Of a stretch of 64,000 bases of DNA, positions 23,101-35,650 are shown piece by piece. How positions within the stretch are numbered: position 1 is the stretch's first letter; every line of letters starts with the position of its first letter. A program made the translations under genes and the position numbers. The notes beneath the pieces were generated by a model, which saw only the letters and a program-made list of their open reading frames with translations, did no database searches and was not told the origin of the DNA. The stretch is from Blasia pusilla (lineage: Eukaryota; Marchantiophyta; Marchantiopsida; Blasiales): contig CM114272.1 of assembly GCA_050084515.1 (NCBI GenBank), forward strand, positions 31,000,001 through 31,064,000, in the 5' to 3' direction.

Positions 23101-26100
23101 CCGTTACTACTCGACTACACGTAGGTCGAAATTTCCGTCTCTCCTTTTACAAGTCGAGAACTCTGAAGTGTCACTATCACCGTCCAACAAAATCGAAATT
23201 TCTAAGGCCTGTTACCCTGCGGCAGACATCAGCGGGGGCTTGGTCAAAATTTTCAGATCGTTCCAAGAAGGTTGTCACCTGGTAGTGACAATGTGGGACA
23301 AGGAATTGAAGTCGTACACCCGCAGTGCAGATTCATAATCCACGCTAGAAAGAGAGATTGGGCCCACTGATATTTATATGGAGAGATAAATCCATTCCAC
23401 TAACTAGTAACCCGTATAGGGAGTTTCTATATACATACATAGATAGAACCGACTACCTCCTGCTCTCCTTTGTGGTTGCAGTCGGAATCCAGCTGCAGGA
23501 ACACAGGCTTTTTGTTTTCTTCGTTTCCTTTGAAGGAAGGTACAGATACGCGTTTTGCTTTACATCTTTGGAAACTACTTTATTCCTTCTGACATTTGAA
23601 GTGGATGGCCTTCATTTCTGATCGGATTTTGAATTCAATTATAGGAGCAAGAAGAAGAAGAATTCTTGAAATATTGAACGTTCTCGAGAGTATTCACGTA
23701 GTCCAACATCAGGGCAAGGAAAGGTATACGTGGATTGGCAGCAGCCAGATAGCGCGTGCCTTGGTGAAACTTAAGGTATTGATAAAACTGAAAACTTCCT
23801 AACTAGATTTGTAATAGAATAGCATGTGGTTGTATGAGCAACACGATTGCAAAAAGTCTCGCAATTTGAAGTGAGGAGTTTCCCGTATGTGATACCGATA
23901 TGTAAGTGATCGGCAGTCTGGGAAGTCAATGCAAGCTTGCCTGAAATTCGTAAAGAGTCGCTCCGTTGATACGTGGAGTGCACGCACATTCAGACTCCCT
24001 CGAGCTTATTCACTAGTGGAGGATTGGAATTGTTTGCTTGTACTTGGAAGTCTGCAGATCAGATCAATGTCCATCGATGTTTCATAGGGTACCTATTTAT
24101 TGCGAATCAGAGCATGGTAGTTGTTCGAAATCGTCCCTTACAATGTATATTATACGCATGTAACCCGAAGCTATTGATTCTCACTGGTAATCTAGGATAA
24201 CGTCTGTCCTGTGGTCTACAGGGAAATGTTCGAGAAGGCAGAGAAACACCAGATTGTAGCCGAAGCTTCACGAGTCCGAGTCGAAGAGGAAAGTCGAAAT
24301 CCTCTATCCCGCGTCAAATCGAAGAAATAAGTATGTTTATATGGACAGATTGTGTCTTTCAATTGACACGCTGAAACCAAATCACATATATCATGGCCGA
24401 TGGAAAAGTATCACGTAACCTGACTCATGTGTGCACACATTTCAGAGCATATCTATGGGTTCCTTAATTTCATTTGTATTCATTGAAGTCCTAATTCAAT
24501 AGCACAACTCAGTCTCACTTGAACCAAAAAAATTTACACTACCAGAATCCGTACACTAGTTCAGTGCATCCAAAAAGACATTGCAACCAATTAAATTCTG
24601 ATATTGATGCACTCCAATAAGTCAGCAAGTTTGATAGTTTTGCAAGGGTACTACTGCCACTCTTCATGAGCAAATGACGAGTCAAAACTACACTAATAGA
24701 AACACGCCGTGGGAAAAAAAGTTCTTATTTATCTGGCGATAGGCGGTCGATTCCTCGATGATTATTGATAGAAATTGCTATCCTGTTCCTTGCAGAAATG
24801 GAGATGAATAGTCCCATGCGCGCTCTCAGTAAAAGATTCATACAGGTTTTCCTAATTCATGAGGTAACGCGACACAGATCAACTCCTCGAACTCCAGGGT
24901 GTGTCTATTTGATGCGTGATCTGTGATGTCTTTCAGACTTTTGTAGGCTGATGGTGGATTTAATTTGTGAATTTCTGCAGAAGGTCTGCTCGGTACCGTG
25001 GGAGCACATAGTGGAGTATATCGTAGATGGGCAGGGTCATGACCCTGAAACAATACGAGGTAAGACTAAAACTATTGCACGTGGCCAGCAAGGGTCAGTA
25101 GTGGGTTACCATATTCAAATAAAGTCTTCCTCTTCAAATAAATTTAAGGCTGCTAAAATATTCTACTAAGCAGCTTAACCTGGCGGATAGTCCCTCCTGA
25201 GTTGATGCACCCATAGCAGCTACCATTGACATGTTAGGAATGCAGTCTTCATCATGCATGTAATGTAGCTTCCGAATTTTCCTGTTTTTGCCAAATGTAA
25301 CTTCGTACTTATTTCTCCCACGTACATGCGCGTTTGACAACATTAGGTTGATGTACGTTGTGATCATGACGATGGATTTTTCGAAATCTTGCAATGGCAG
25401 CTAAAACAAGGCGTCTTGGAGAGATTGCGAGGATATTTACGGCCCTCAATTTAATCAAAAGGCTGTCCAATCAGAGATCACAATCAGGTTTCGTTTATGA
25501 ATGGTTGGGAAGCCAAGGAGTGGCAGAATACCTCGTTACGATGGCTGGTAAGAATATCATATCCAACCTTTGGGGCTTCTCGAATGCTCATGCATCTAAT
25601 GAAACCTATACTTCCGCGAATGTTTGGAAAAAAAATGCACCGATCGACAGATATTTTGGCACGGGATTCGGGCTTCCTAGTGACATCTGCGGGTTCTGAT
25701 TGACGTTATCTAAAGAAGAAGTGATCATTAGATGCATGTGCTCCTCTGACGACAAATAACTTTTTACAAGTTAGGAAGGTTCAGTACTCAAGTCTTGAAC
25801 TAAGACCTGATATACGAGCTCTTAAATTGCAAATATTTCTGCCAGCAACAATGAGCAGGAAAGTGGACGGGAGACGCACCAGGACTTACCAATCCAGGAT
25901 CAAGTCCCCGACGAAGGAGAAAATTGTTGCTGAAGCAGGAGCAGATGACACTGATGGTGGTTCTAGGCGAAACCCCTATGTGACCCAGTACTCTCAAACG
26001 GTGACGGACTTGTCTCTCCCTTCGAGTATCAAACATCCGGAACTGGATAATGTTGAAAGATCTGCTCCAGGTCGGAAACTGAAGAGGAAGTACACAGATC

Positions 26101-28090
26101 TGGAGGTGCACAAGACTACAGCACTGACAAGTCCTTGCAATGGAAACTTTATCATTTCGCAGCAGCCAAAGCCTCACATTTCAGCAAGGAGGGGAGCTAC
26201 AACTCCCGGGCCCTTGTCGAATCCGTTTCGGACTTCCCGTGGAAGTATTGCTCTAAGTGCTGCCTACCAATTATGTCAATCGTCATTGTCAGGTCATATC
26301 AGAGGAGAAATTTCGTCTCAGCTCGACGCTTCCATATCTCACCAATTGTCTAAACTTCCAACTTGGAAAACTCAGGCAGATATTCTGGCGAAGAACAATG
26401 TGAAACTACAAGCGCTAGATCTTTCATCTGGTGGACAACAAGCACAACACGACCTAGAAACTGAAGTTCGGACAGCGGAATGGAATTCTTGTGAGCATGA
26501 ACTCCTTGATTCTCCCAGCTCATCGGGCAGAGCATCCGGAGAAGACAATTCCCCCGAGAAGACTGATGAAGGCTCTACTACGACTGAGAGATACAGAGAT
26601 GAGATCAGCATATACGGGGGGAATCATCCAGGACACTTCGACGAAGGCATGCCGAATATAAGGAACGAGTTTAGTTTACGGCAGGAGTTGGTGGGCTCGG
26701 TTTCCGGAGAGCCTCATGATTCGCGAATTGACATAGAAATTTGTGGTTCCAAGGTTGCGCTTAAGCTAGATGATATTCATTTACCTATCAACAAAAGCAT
26801 TCCATCGCAGGATAATCCAATGGATTTTCGCAACAATTGCAAGGCATCTCACCAGTTCCCATATAAGAAGCGTCGAAAGTTCGATGTAACTCCTTTTGCA
26901 AGCTTTGAAGAGTCCAACAACCTAGAGTGTGACTTTAGCAGGGGATCTCACTCACCTCCTTTTTATGACCATGATGGTCATCTTGGCCAAGTCCTGGAAG
27001 GAAACCGAATACCGACATTTGACCCTCTATTTCACCTTTTATGGTTTAACGGTACGAAGGGCGTTCTTGAACTTCAATCCCGAGACCCAGGTAACTTCAA
27101 CCGACGTCAATCAGCTCGCATTTTTGAAATTTCATTCATAATGAGTGCAGGAAGTTCCCGAAAGTCAACTGTGACACGCATCATAGCTCAAAGATCTAGA
27201 GTTCTAAAGTCTTTGGTGCTGGATTTTGGATGCCATACGCATGCTTGGATATGGTAGTTGGAAAATCAAAGGTATCTAGATCTTTGAACTTCTAAATTGA
27301 ATTCTCCATACATAAATAAAGAAACAACTTCATGTCTTTATACAAGTCTGCTGGGGCTAAAGCGGGTGAGCTGGAAGCTTGCTCAAGAAGAATTAAGAAT
27401 GTTATTCCATACGATCAAGAGTTGAATTTGTCAAACATTTTGCTGGTGGTACGGATGGACTGGTCCTGTAAAGCTAAGCATATGTAGTTGCAAATTGAAC
27501 CCCGAAGGGCATTGAATTGTAAGGTAGCTAGGCGATTCGAATTCTAACGATATCAATTTTTTAAAAAGTTAATCATGTCCCTGGCTCTTTACCAGTTCAA
27601 TATATGCGAATGGATCTTATTTCATTATCATCAGACCCTTCATGTCGGTAGTAAATAGGTTTAGGGTCAGTATTATTCCAGATCTTTGAATTGTATTCCT
27701 GTTATGGAAATTCGTATGTGGCCACAGACTAGGCTTACTTATCGTGCTCTTGCCATAATGTGCTGCTTGACTATAACTAATTATAATGTATGTGCATAGC
27801 TTGCTCCAGGGATTATGATTCTCTTTTAGCTTTAAATAACATTGATCTGAACATTAAGGCCTTACCATGTGGCATTTATAGTGTAACTGAAGTCACTAAC
27901 TTGAATTCTCCAATCGATCCTGTTCTGTGCAGCATTTTTATTCAATTATGTGAAGGAGTCCCGAGCTTTGTACCATAAGTGGTGTGCTCAGACAGAGATC
28001 AAGAATGTGGTTCGTCCTGTCGCTAAAGTTGGCCATATTTTATCAATCAAGCTGGGCCCATCTCCTTTATTATTCCAACATCGACCTTGA
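20185..28090 (+). CDS. Atypical E2F (DEL/E2F7/8-like) with two winged-helix domains and an unknown N-terminal region
   Basis: My exon model is 20185-20345, 20500-21101, 21620-21724, 22502-22607, 22839-22915, 23645-23775, 24222-24330, 24796-24845, 24981-25059, 25401-25547, 25846-27090 and 27933-28090. All junctions are GT-AG with matching phase, giving about 989 residues. Winged helix 1 (about 314-390) joins SLTDLCQRLFKG, ITLRGLANSLG and RRRRILEILNVLES, then YTWIGS. Winged helix 2 (about 436-505) joins PMRALSKRFIQ, DPETIRAKTRRLGEI and IFTALNLIKR, then YEWLGS. Two E2F-type DNA-binding domains and no visible DP-dimerisation domain define atypical E2Fs, which repress cell-cycle and endocycle genes without a DP partner. 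Residues 54-290 are an unassigned, probably beta-rich region. A KEN motif (about 21-23) and a basic KKRRK are present. The last two junctions are least certain: the frame could instead read on to a stop at 27255-27257. The acceptor at 22501 is weak. Confidence 0.78.
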
Positions 28091-31000
28091 GTGCTCATGA
28101 CAAAATCTTGTAACCCTTGATCATGATAATATGTTCCTCGCATCAAGCCACAGTGACATCAACTATTTCTGGCAAACTTTGAACCTCTCTATAACGGGAT
28201 GAGCTGAAGATGCCGATGGCACGAGGACGGGGATCGATAACCCAGCTCAATCCGGCGAGGAATCCTAAAAAACTGAATATTTGACTGACAACTGATTACT
28301 TATGTTGCTGGCAAGATTTGAACTCGTTACCTCTGCAGGACTGCTGATGGAATGGGACGAAAGCAAAATTTGACAAAGCAAAATTTGTTCAGAACATGGA
28401 ATGGAGATAAATAAATAAATGTCCAAAGTTTCAGAGCTTCATCGAAATCAATGGCCAGATGATATCTACTGAGACAAAGTCCTGAAAAATGACGCTCGCA
28501 TGAAATGCTGTGCTCAGGTGGCTAACCGGAACCTTCAAATTTTCCAATTGAATAATTTCCACTATGTGCATGCCCTCATATCACTCAAAGTTTGTCCCGG
28601 AGACATGATATTCGTGAACCAGTCGATGTAAATTTCACGCCGACGATCAGCTCCAGTTCTGAAGTCAAGAATTCTATGTGCCCTGGTTAACCCATTGGCG
28701 ACCGATGAACAAAATGAAACACCGCACAAGAGCCGATCAAGCAAGAGGTATTTTGTTCAAGATTCCAGCCTGAAGATGACTTTAATCTCGATATTCCTCA
28801 AAGCTTGCAAATGGAAATCGAAACAAACTGCTCGAATTCCAAGTTCAGTCCCTATATATATGAGGTTGATTATGGACAGGATATTTCCAGGAATTTGGCT
28901 TCGATTTAAGGCAGAGGGAAATATCTACGTCCACTGGTCAGAGCTAGGGTCAGAACTGTGAAGGAGACGGAACTGGGGACTTAGGATCTGAGAGAGTGTT
29001 CATTCAGGTTGCAGGGTGCCGCCCGATTGACGATGGACCACGATGTCTGTGCTTTGTGTGATTCTGCAAGTATGCCTCAAGAACTTGAAGGTTTTTCCTA
29101 AGAGTAATGTATCAGTCGGCTCATCACTTATCAGATAAGGCACACTTGAGCTTACGTAGATAATATAAAGATGAGGCTTGAGTGGTCAACGGATATTGGG
29201 CCGTCTTTTTTAATTCGGATTCTGATAGGATTGGTTCGAACGGTAAAGTAACCCCTGCAGATCAAGTCTGCGGGTTCATCGTTACCCGCCACATTGGCTG
29301 AAAAAAAATTTGGATTTGTAATTTACTATTCTAGCGGCCGCACTGGGCCGCTATTCTTGCATATGTAAAGTTTGGATTTGGATGAGCATTAATTATACTG
29401 GCTCAACAGATGGCAAGATTCATTTGCATTCAGAAAAATGAAAGTACCGATTAATTTCTGAGGTGAGGATGGACTTTCCCATCTAGAATATTGACACATT
29501 CCTGATTCGGTTTAGATTGGAAACTTTTTCACGGTTCGATATTATCTCAGCGCAGAATTTATTCCTGACCTCTGGTCCTGTCCGAATCTTGAGAAAGTCT
29601 CGAAGGCTTACCCAAGTCTGTCCTCAAATCGTGATCTATTGATCGACTCGGTGCCCCATGAACACTCAGTCTGGTGGTTTGGAAGACCGGGGCTAGCCTC
29701 GTAAATGTTGTAGCGAAGTCCTTGCTTTGTGGGTTCAGCCATTGATCTGAGCTCTAGAAAGAATGCATTTGTGCACCCATGTTAATTTCATTCGTGTAGC
29801 TCCTTCTTTTCCGTGTTAAATACCCTTTAGACAACGAGTGCCAGGGTTGAATTCATCGACAGGTGGCCAGTTTGGTTTGAAATCGTCTTGCTTTGATGTG
29901 GGGGTCACGAAATCCCCTAGTTTTTTGAAATCTTTCCCCACGACAACTGAAAAATTATCAATTGGTGAGCTTCGCTCGGGCCGGTTTTATACGTAATTGT
30001 CTATTGTAGCCCGGCTACTGACCATTCGGAGCCATATCTTTCCGCAGCTTCAAACATCAATTATCCCTGTAATATACAGACCTGCACTTGGTTTCATGCA
30101 CATTTCGACTCAGTAGCGTCGGTAATCGTTTCGAACAAGCCGAAGTCAGCCCATGTCTTAACACTGAGCTTCTAACATCATTGGGTACTACCGCTTGAGT
30201 CCTCACGTAGTCGCTTACTTAAACTTGATGGTAAAAATTTATGGATCCACACCACCGCGCCAGATTTCTGGGACCAGGCCCAATTTCCTTGTTGGCCAGG
30301 TCTCCAGGTTCACATTCCGGTATCCGGTATGTATACATCATTCATGGGTTCGTGTAGTACCTCCATACATACAGCGGTGAATTGCGCGAGGATGAAGTCT
30401 TCGAATCAACATTGGTGGGGACCCGCCGTTGATGACTATTTACTAAGATGAGCATGAGACACAGATGCCCATGTGGGGGTTCGCGAACTTCCCTCATACA
30501 GACGTAAGCCTCAGTTCTTCCACGTTCCAAAGAGACGGCCCCGGCCATGGGCACTTTTGATTATTTGCTAAACGTTGATTAGAGGATTAGTCATCATCTT
30601 AAATTCATAAAGAGATCTTATTTGCTCTCAATCGGGTCGAGTCGTGCGGAACTAGATGGAATTGTCCCACGTTTTATAGCGAGGCGTATCCACCAGCCCG
30701 CCTGACGAAATTGTAGTGCGGTCGTGCGGGACTTTGGAGTTTACTCGTGAGTAAACTCCATATTCTCGCACTACAGTGAATACACACAACTTGTCACAAG
30801 TGCATATGCCTCCGTACAAACGAGCCTCCGAGTGGGTGAGTCCGGCATGGGCCCCGTGGGCCAGGTTCCAGTGTCCATACCATCATCACCACTGAGCGTG
30901 TAATGAGTAGCGAGCACGAATGCAAATATTGTTTAACTAATATACAGTATGAATTCTGGGAGCTCGAGAGTCGAGTCTCGGATGGCCCCGAGACAAATCC

Positions 31001-32078
31001 AGATTCCTCGTAGACTCCAGACGCAGCCGAGCGCTGCGATTCCTGTAACGTCCCAGCTCGGCCTCCACATGTATCATGTATAAACTCCTCAGGTTCGAAG
31101 GGTCACTGGCAGTGGGGCGACCGGGTGGCTTTTCCCAGAGAACCGGTGGACGGGAGTTTTTGAAGTTTTACCAGTTCCTGTCGGCTGTTCGATACAAAAT
31201 ACAAAGGGGCGCGATATTCACAGTCAGTTTACGGCCGGATATTCAGAAATGGAAAGGAAATTTGGAGATATCAACCGACCGAGTTAACACGTGACCCCGG
31301 TTCTCCCCGGTCGTACCGGCGGTCCCATCCCAGGCCTCATTGAGTAAACGGCAGTCGTAAGGTCGGAACACCGATGGCCCTTCGTTCGCATCGATTGAGT
31401 GATTGACTGCGTCTGCTCGTTGACGCGTGCCCATTCCCCGCCCAGCACACTCTCTTGCAAGCTTCCACAAGCCTGCGGGTCCTACCTCCAGACGCGAAGG
31501 TTTCAATGATTACCACTTGCAGCCTTCCCGTGCTCCACCGTGACTCCGGTGAGGGTGTCCATGTCTTTCTTTAAGCTGCAGTTCATACAGGAGCGACATG
31601 CGGACATCGCATCATGGATCTCCACGAAGTTCTTCCTGCTGTTATTCGAATTTGTTGTATCTATTCACGGCCCTTTTGGAAGACTTCAACATTCCCAAAG
31701 AGATTGGGCCTTAGTAATTATTCCTCGATGATACCTTCGGGAAACCGATCAGTAAATTTGTAAACCGATAAGGAATCGAAGATAAAAGCATTCATAAGTC
31801 CATCGTCATTAGGTCCAATCCTCCCACGCAATCATTTTCATATCTAAATCATAGATATGAATCCGGCCGGGTGACATGAAATCTTGGAACATATTATACT
31901 TATGGTCCCATCTTTTCTTTTTCTTTTTTTCCATTTTATTATAAAATAAACCTCAAAAGAGGACAAAGAAAAGTAATAACATCTCATAAGAGGACTTAAA
32001 AAAACATTAAAAAATGCAAAAAAAAATGGCAACTAGGCACTAGTTACCATTTTCTGGAACTAGAACGCAAACATCGAC
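28091..32078. other. Intergenic stretch with no recognised gene
   Basis: Short open frames (28695-28961 plus, 31076-31294 plus, 31506-31243 minus) have no family resemblance. A fold-back sequence lies at 30712-30775. The right end (31860-32040) is A/T-rich and borders the 3' end of the minus-strand non-LTR element. I see no RNA gene. Confidence 0.4.
30712..30775. repeat. 64-bp fold-back with nested perfect inverted repeats
   Basis: The inner arms TGGAGTTTACTC (30735-30746) and GAGTAAACTCCA (30749-30760) pair perfectly around GT. The outer arms TGTAGTGCG (30712-30720) and CGCACTACA (30767-30775) also pair perfectly. The two arm pairs are separated by unpaired, unequal stretches. This could be a miniature fold-back element or a small structured RNA. 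Confidence 0.75.
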
Positions 32079-33070
32079 TCATCGAGCTACACGTTTGATA
32101 GTCTGAAACAAATCTGACAAGAACACGAGTAGTTCGTCAGACGTGAATGGACGACGAGGCGAGCGACCCCCCACCACCTCCGCACGACATATCAATGCCA
32201 ATACTTGTGCACGTTGTAAGGCCACTGAGATGCATTTCCGGAAATAAGTAGTAACTACAGAGAGAGAAGGACTATGGGAAGGGTCAAGGTGATGATTCTC
32301 GAGGGAGTGGTGAGCACATGTTTTCACAAAAGTATCAAAAGACACATGTAAATGACCGAATACATCCACTGCAAAAGGAATAAATCCATCAGTCGCATGT
32401 CTCACAGCATAACTTAACTCCTTGATTCTTGCTGCAGCTTCGGCCCCCAAACGTTTGGTATGTGCGGCTCGACACACCAAGTCAGAACATGTTGGATCAG
32501 CAACCACCACATCACTTAGTGTCCGGAATCCACCTCGAGACATAACAAGATCCACTCTAACCGACGAGAGGTTGCTTGTCTGATTGAAGGTAGGACATGG
32601 AGTTGCTCTTGCCCAACGGTGTATCTTGCAGTACGAGCCACCAATGCTACCGCCTCTCTAATGACATCATGCATGACCGTTCGCTCTCCACCATGTACAC
32701 ATCAGAGAATATGGATACCCTTGGCATCAATGGGATCTCCGCATACACAATTTGGTACACCTAACAGAGAAGGACGAGGAAGTCCAAGACGTAACCGCAA
32801 AGCTTTCGAGAATATACTTCGAGGAAGTTGAAATGGAAGAATAAGAGGATTTGCAGTAAGCCACGCCTCCGCTCCGGTACCCGCACATGAACGTAGACAA
32901 GCTCGATGAGCGTTAGAGGATGCCTTGGAGAGAATGCTGGAAAAGTTGATTTGATGCAGATTCTCTAAGATATGCTCTTGAAGTCGATCAAGCCCTTCCG
33001 TAATCAATTGACGGAAAGGGGGTAGAATTGCTTGTGTAGCAAGAGGAAGAAGAGCTCGTGTAGATCTCAA
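32079..33070 (-). pseudogene. C-terminal CCHC finger and restriction-like endonuclease region (minus copy)
   Basis: 33070-32702 ends with CVCGDPIDAKGIHIL, and the following frame has RCVHGGERTVMHD, giving a C-x-C...H...C finger. The next block (32555-32079) has DLVMSRGGFRTLSDVVVADP, then a run ending ARIKELSYAVRH. This fits the spaced acid, D-V-V-V and K...Y features of R2-type endonucleases. The usual Pro of the PD pair seems replaced. The end, ISVALQRAQ, is shared with the plus copy (50300). Confidence 0.65.
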
Positions 33071-34498
33071 TTATTGTTGAAATAACAAGTCCCCTCCTCT
33101 ACATGGGCGATATGATCCATCAAGATAGGTGTATCTCCTTGGAGAAACCTTGAAGCCATAATCGGTGCTACCAACGCCCAACTCCCCAAAAAGGCTGCAG
33201 GAGCAGATGCGACTGTGAAGGACAGTCCCATCCCTCCAAAAGAAATAGGCAAGATAGCTTGTCGTAAAGCAAAGACACCATCCTCTCCCTCAAAGGTATT
33301 CCGGCCAAGAAGTTGATCAAAAGTTGCCAAGATAGAAGCGTCAAAAGAGGCCAACTGATGTAAGAACCTTGAAGTTGGAGGACAAGTGCAAAGAAGGTAG
33401 GAAGGACGTCATAAAAAACATTGGGAGAGAATCCCATAAGCCACTTGGGGATCCCCTAAATGAGGTAACAAATGAAGCCATTCCACGTCTTTCAAAAGGG
33501 CCTCATCCAAGAACTTTGAGACATAGTTGATGAAGCCAATTGGGACCCCAAGAACCCTAACCCCTTCAATGTAGATGGGAAAATCAAGAGTAGGTGGAGT
33601 GAATGTTGAGGGAAGGCATGAAGGAGACCATACTCCACATTTGCTAGGTTGGACTTTAAGGTTTAAGAAAGAGAGTTGCTCCACAAAATGGATATAAGCA
33701 GAAACCACTTCAGAAGGAGGACCAATAATGTGAGTGTCATCAGCAATAGAAGGGAAAAGACAAGATGGAAATGCTTGCGCTGATGCTCGAAAGGCACGAA
33801 AGTGGGCAATGGCAAAGAGTGGGCCACCCATGGGATCACCTTGACGTGTGCCACAAGTCGATTGTAGAATACTATATTCCCGGGAAGTATCATGATGGGA
33901 ATAGATAATGGGCGTATCATAGGCATAGAAGGAGCAAACAAATGGAATGAGGCTCGCAAGTTGTCCTCCTGTACAACGTAACTCCTCAAAGATGGCCGCA
34001 CGAGAAACTGAATTGAATGTGTTAGCCGCATCGACTTGAATTTGCTACCCAATGTGGATGAATATCAAGAGTGGAGCGAATCCCATGCATCACAGCCTCA
34101 CAACCTCCAAGAGTTTCCACTCCAAATTGATGAGGAAATAAGTGGACACTAAAGTGAGGAAAAAATTGCAAGCATAGGGATCGACCAACCAAGCGGTATA
34201 AAACCTCTCCAATAGCCAAAGGGTGCCCACCTGAAGGAGGCTTATCCATAGCCAACAAATAACAAGCCCCTAAGAGCCTAGAGATAGAGAATGGGAGACG
34301 ATCTGCCACCATATAAGCACACACCTTATATAGAGAGACAAAGTTACTTGCTGAATTTGCGAGGATAAAGCAATCGCGGAGATGCTCAAAAACCATCCTT
34401 GATAGCCCGCTTGTTGATAAGCGAGGAGTATGCAAAAACTCCCTTATGAAAACCTCCAAGTCAAGCTCCAAGTCAAGATCCGTTGTATAGTCTTCCAC
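33067..34498 (-). pseudogene. Reverse transcriptase of the non-LTR element (minus copy)
   Basis: Pieces in order: GHPLAIGEVLYRLVGRSL and FGVETLGGCEAVMHGIRS (34300-34060), then GTRQGDPMGGPLFAIAHFRA (about 33855-33790). The catalytic ADDTHIIGP is at about 33745, and VQPSKCGVWSP and VLGVPIGFINYVSKFLDEA follow. The A-D-D motif and RQGDP block are typical of non-LTR RTs. At least three frame changes interrupt it. It normally performs target-primed reverse transcription. Confidence 0.82.
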
Positions 34499-34726
34499 AA
34501 AAGGTGGAGCATCGCCCCTTCAAGGAGGGTGAAGAGTTTCTAAGAGAGACATTCTTTCCGCACTTGGAACCGCCGGAGAAAGAGGACCCAATGCTCGAGC
34601 TGCACGTGAAAACTCACCAACCTGCCCCAAAAGTAGACTTTGTCGAAGGCATTGTATTGATGGCCTACCATTATTGGCATTTTGAGAGGGATGAGCCGCA
34701 GCTAAGGCCTCTGCTCAAAGTACATG

Positions 34727-35650
34727 TTATTTCTGAAGATTCTCCCAATTCCCAAACATAAAGCGTTGAATACGTGTGGAGGTTTCACGATGATCCGTCG
34801 CACCACCCCTTGGAGGGAGGACTAAAACCCATTGTGGGAAGACTAATAGGAGATACGAAGCATTGATATTTGTGGAATCACACGCTAACCTTTCTAATGG
34901 GAAAAGCAAAGCTTGTTGGATAATGGGGCGAAGAGCAATAGAAATGCGAGTGTAGAGTCTAGGACGAGGAAGACTTGGATGGAAAGAGCGAAGGAGATCA
35001 ATTTGGCTTAACCAGATCCAAGCTGTTGTTGTGGGGAGTGCAATAGGAGGTGGTATTGGGTTAGGGATTGAAGGCCCATGCATGGATCGACAATACCGCT
35101 GATGTCTCTTGATCCCATTAGGAGCAAACTCCTTACCACAAGGTATGCAACGAACCTTTGGTACAAATGGAGAAGTAGAAGGGTTACAAGGAGAGAAGGT
35201 GGGAGGTGCAAGAGGTGCTGATGGACGACGATGAGGGGGTAAGTAGGTTGGGGAAGGAGGAGGAAGAGGGGATATTCGAGTAGAATAGATGGGAGTTGGA
35301 AGCAAGGGTATAGATGAGATATGTGGGGATGGCAAAATAGAAGGATTCTGTAATAATGGATCAAGATTAAGCTCAACAGGACAAGACAAAGAGGGGAGAA
35401 GAGGAGAATCTGGAAGAAATGGAGCGAGTGTAATGGGTGTATTAGCATCTGGAGGAACATGGCGAGATCTACGATGAGGAGGTGGACCAAGGGGAGATGT
35501 TATGGCTGTAGGAGGGCGTATAAAACGAGATAAGCGAGTAGATTGAGAATCCAACTCCATTTGTGATGACACATAAGCAAAGGTAGGCAAGTCATCGAAG
35601 ACAAAGGAAGACATTTGAAACGTGGTTTGGAGTAAGCATGAGGATAACAA
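34727..35650 (-). pseudogene. N-terminal zinc-finger region of the non-LTR element (minus copy)
   Basis: 307 open codons. The first ~165 are proline- and serine-rich and look disordered. They are followed by CIPCGKEFAPNGIKRHQRYC (about 35147-35090), a C-x2-C-x10-H-x4-C finger. The end, LLVFPQWVLVLPPRGGA with a following RIQRF.FGNWENL, is matched by the plus copy near 47740-47850 (LLLLPRWCLRYTRGG). In R2-type proteins such fingers bind the DNA target. Confidence 0.7.

Larger units (their letters stand above)
32079..35650 (-). mobile_element. Non-LTR retrotransposon with restriction-like endonuclease tail (R2-like organisation), decayed
   Basis: On the minus strand, from 35650 down: a Pro/Ser-rich N terminus with one zinc finger, a conserved Arg/Gly-rich region (VLPPRGGA), reverse transcriptase, a C-terminal CCHC-like finger, and an endonuclease-like block. 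One zinc finger before RT, with a CCHC finger and endonuclease after it, is the plan of R2/NeSL-type non-LTR elements, not of LINE-1 types with an N-terminal APE domain. Several frame breaks (34727, 34022, 33409, 33067) show that it is dead. No target-site duplication was identified. Confidence 0.8.

Noticed and set aside
23003-23338. A 111-codon open frame inside the E2F-like gene, first taken as an exon
   Set aside because: The E2F winged helix joins 22839-22915 directly to 23645-23775 in phase (SLG then ARRRR), so this frame lies in an intron.
25826-27257. The 476-codon frame as its own gene starting at MQIFLP
   Set aside because: An acceptor at 25845 joins it in phase to the second winged helix, and the apparent start lies in the intron.
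29220-29300. A tRNA-like stretch (GGTTCGAA and nearby complementary bases)
   Set aside because: No cloverleaf with a consistent acceptor stem and anticodon arm could be drawn.
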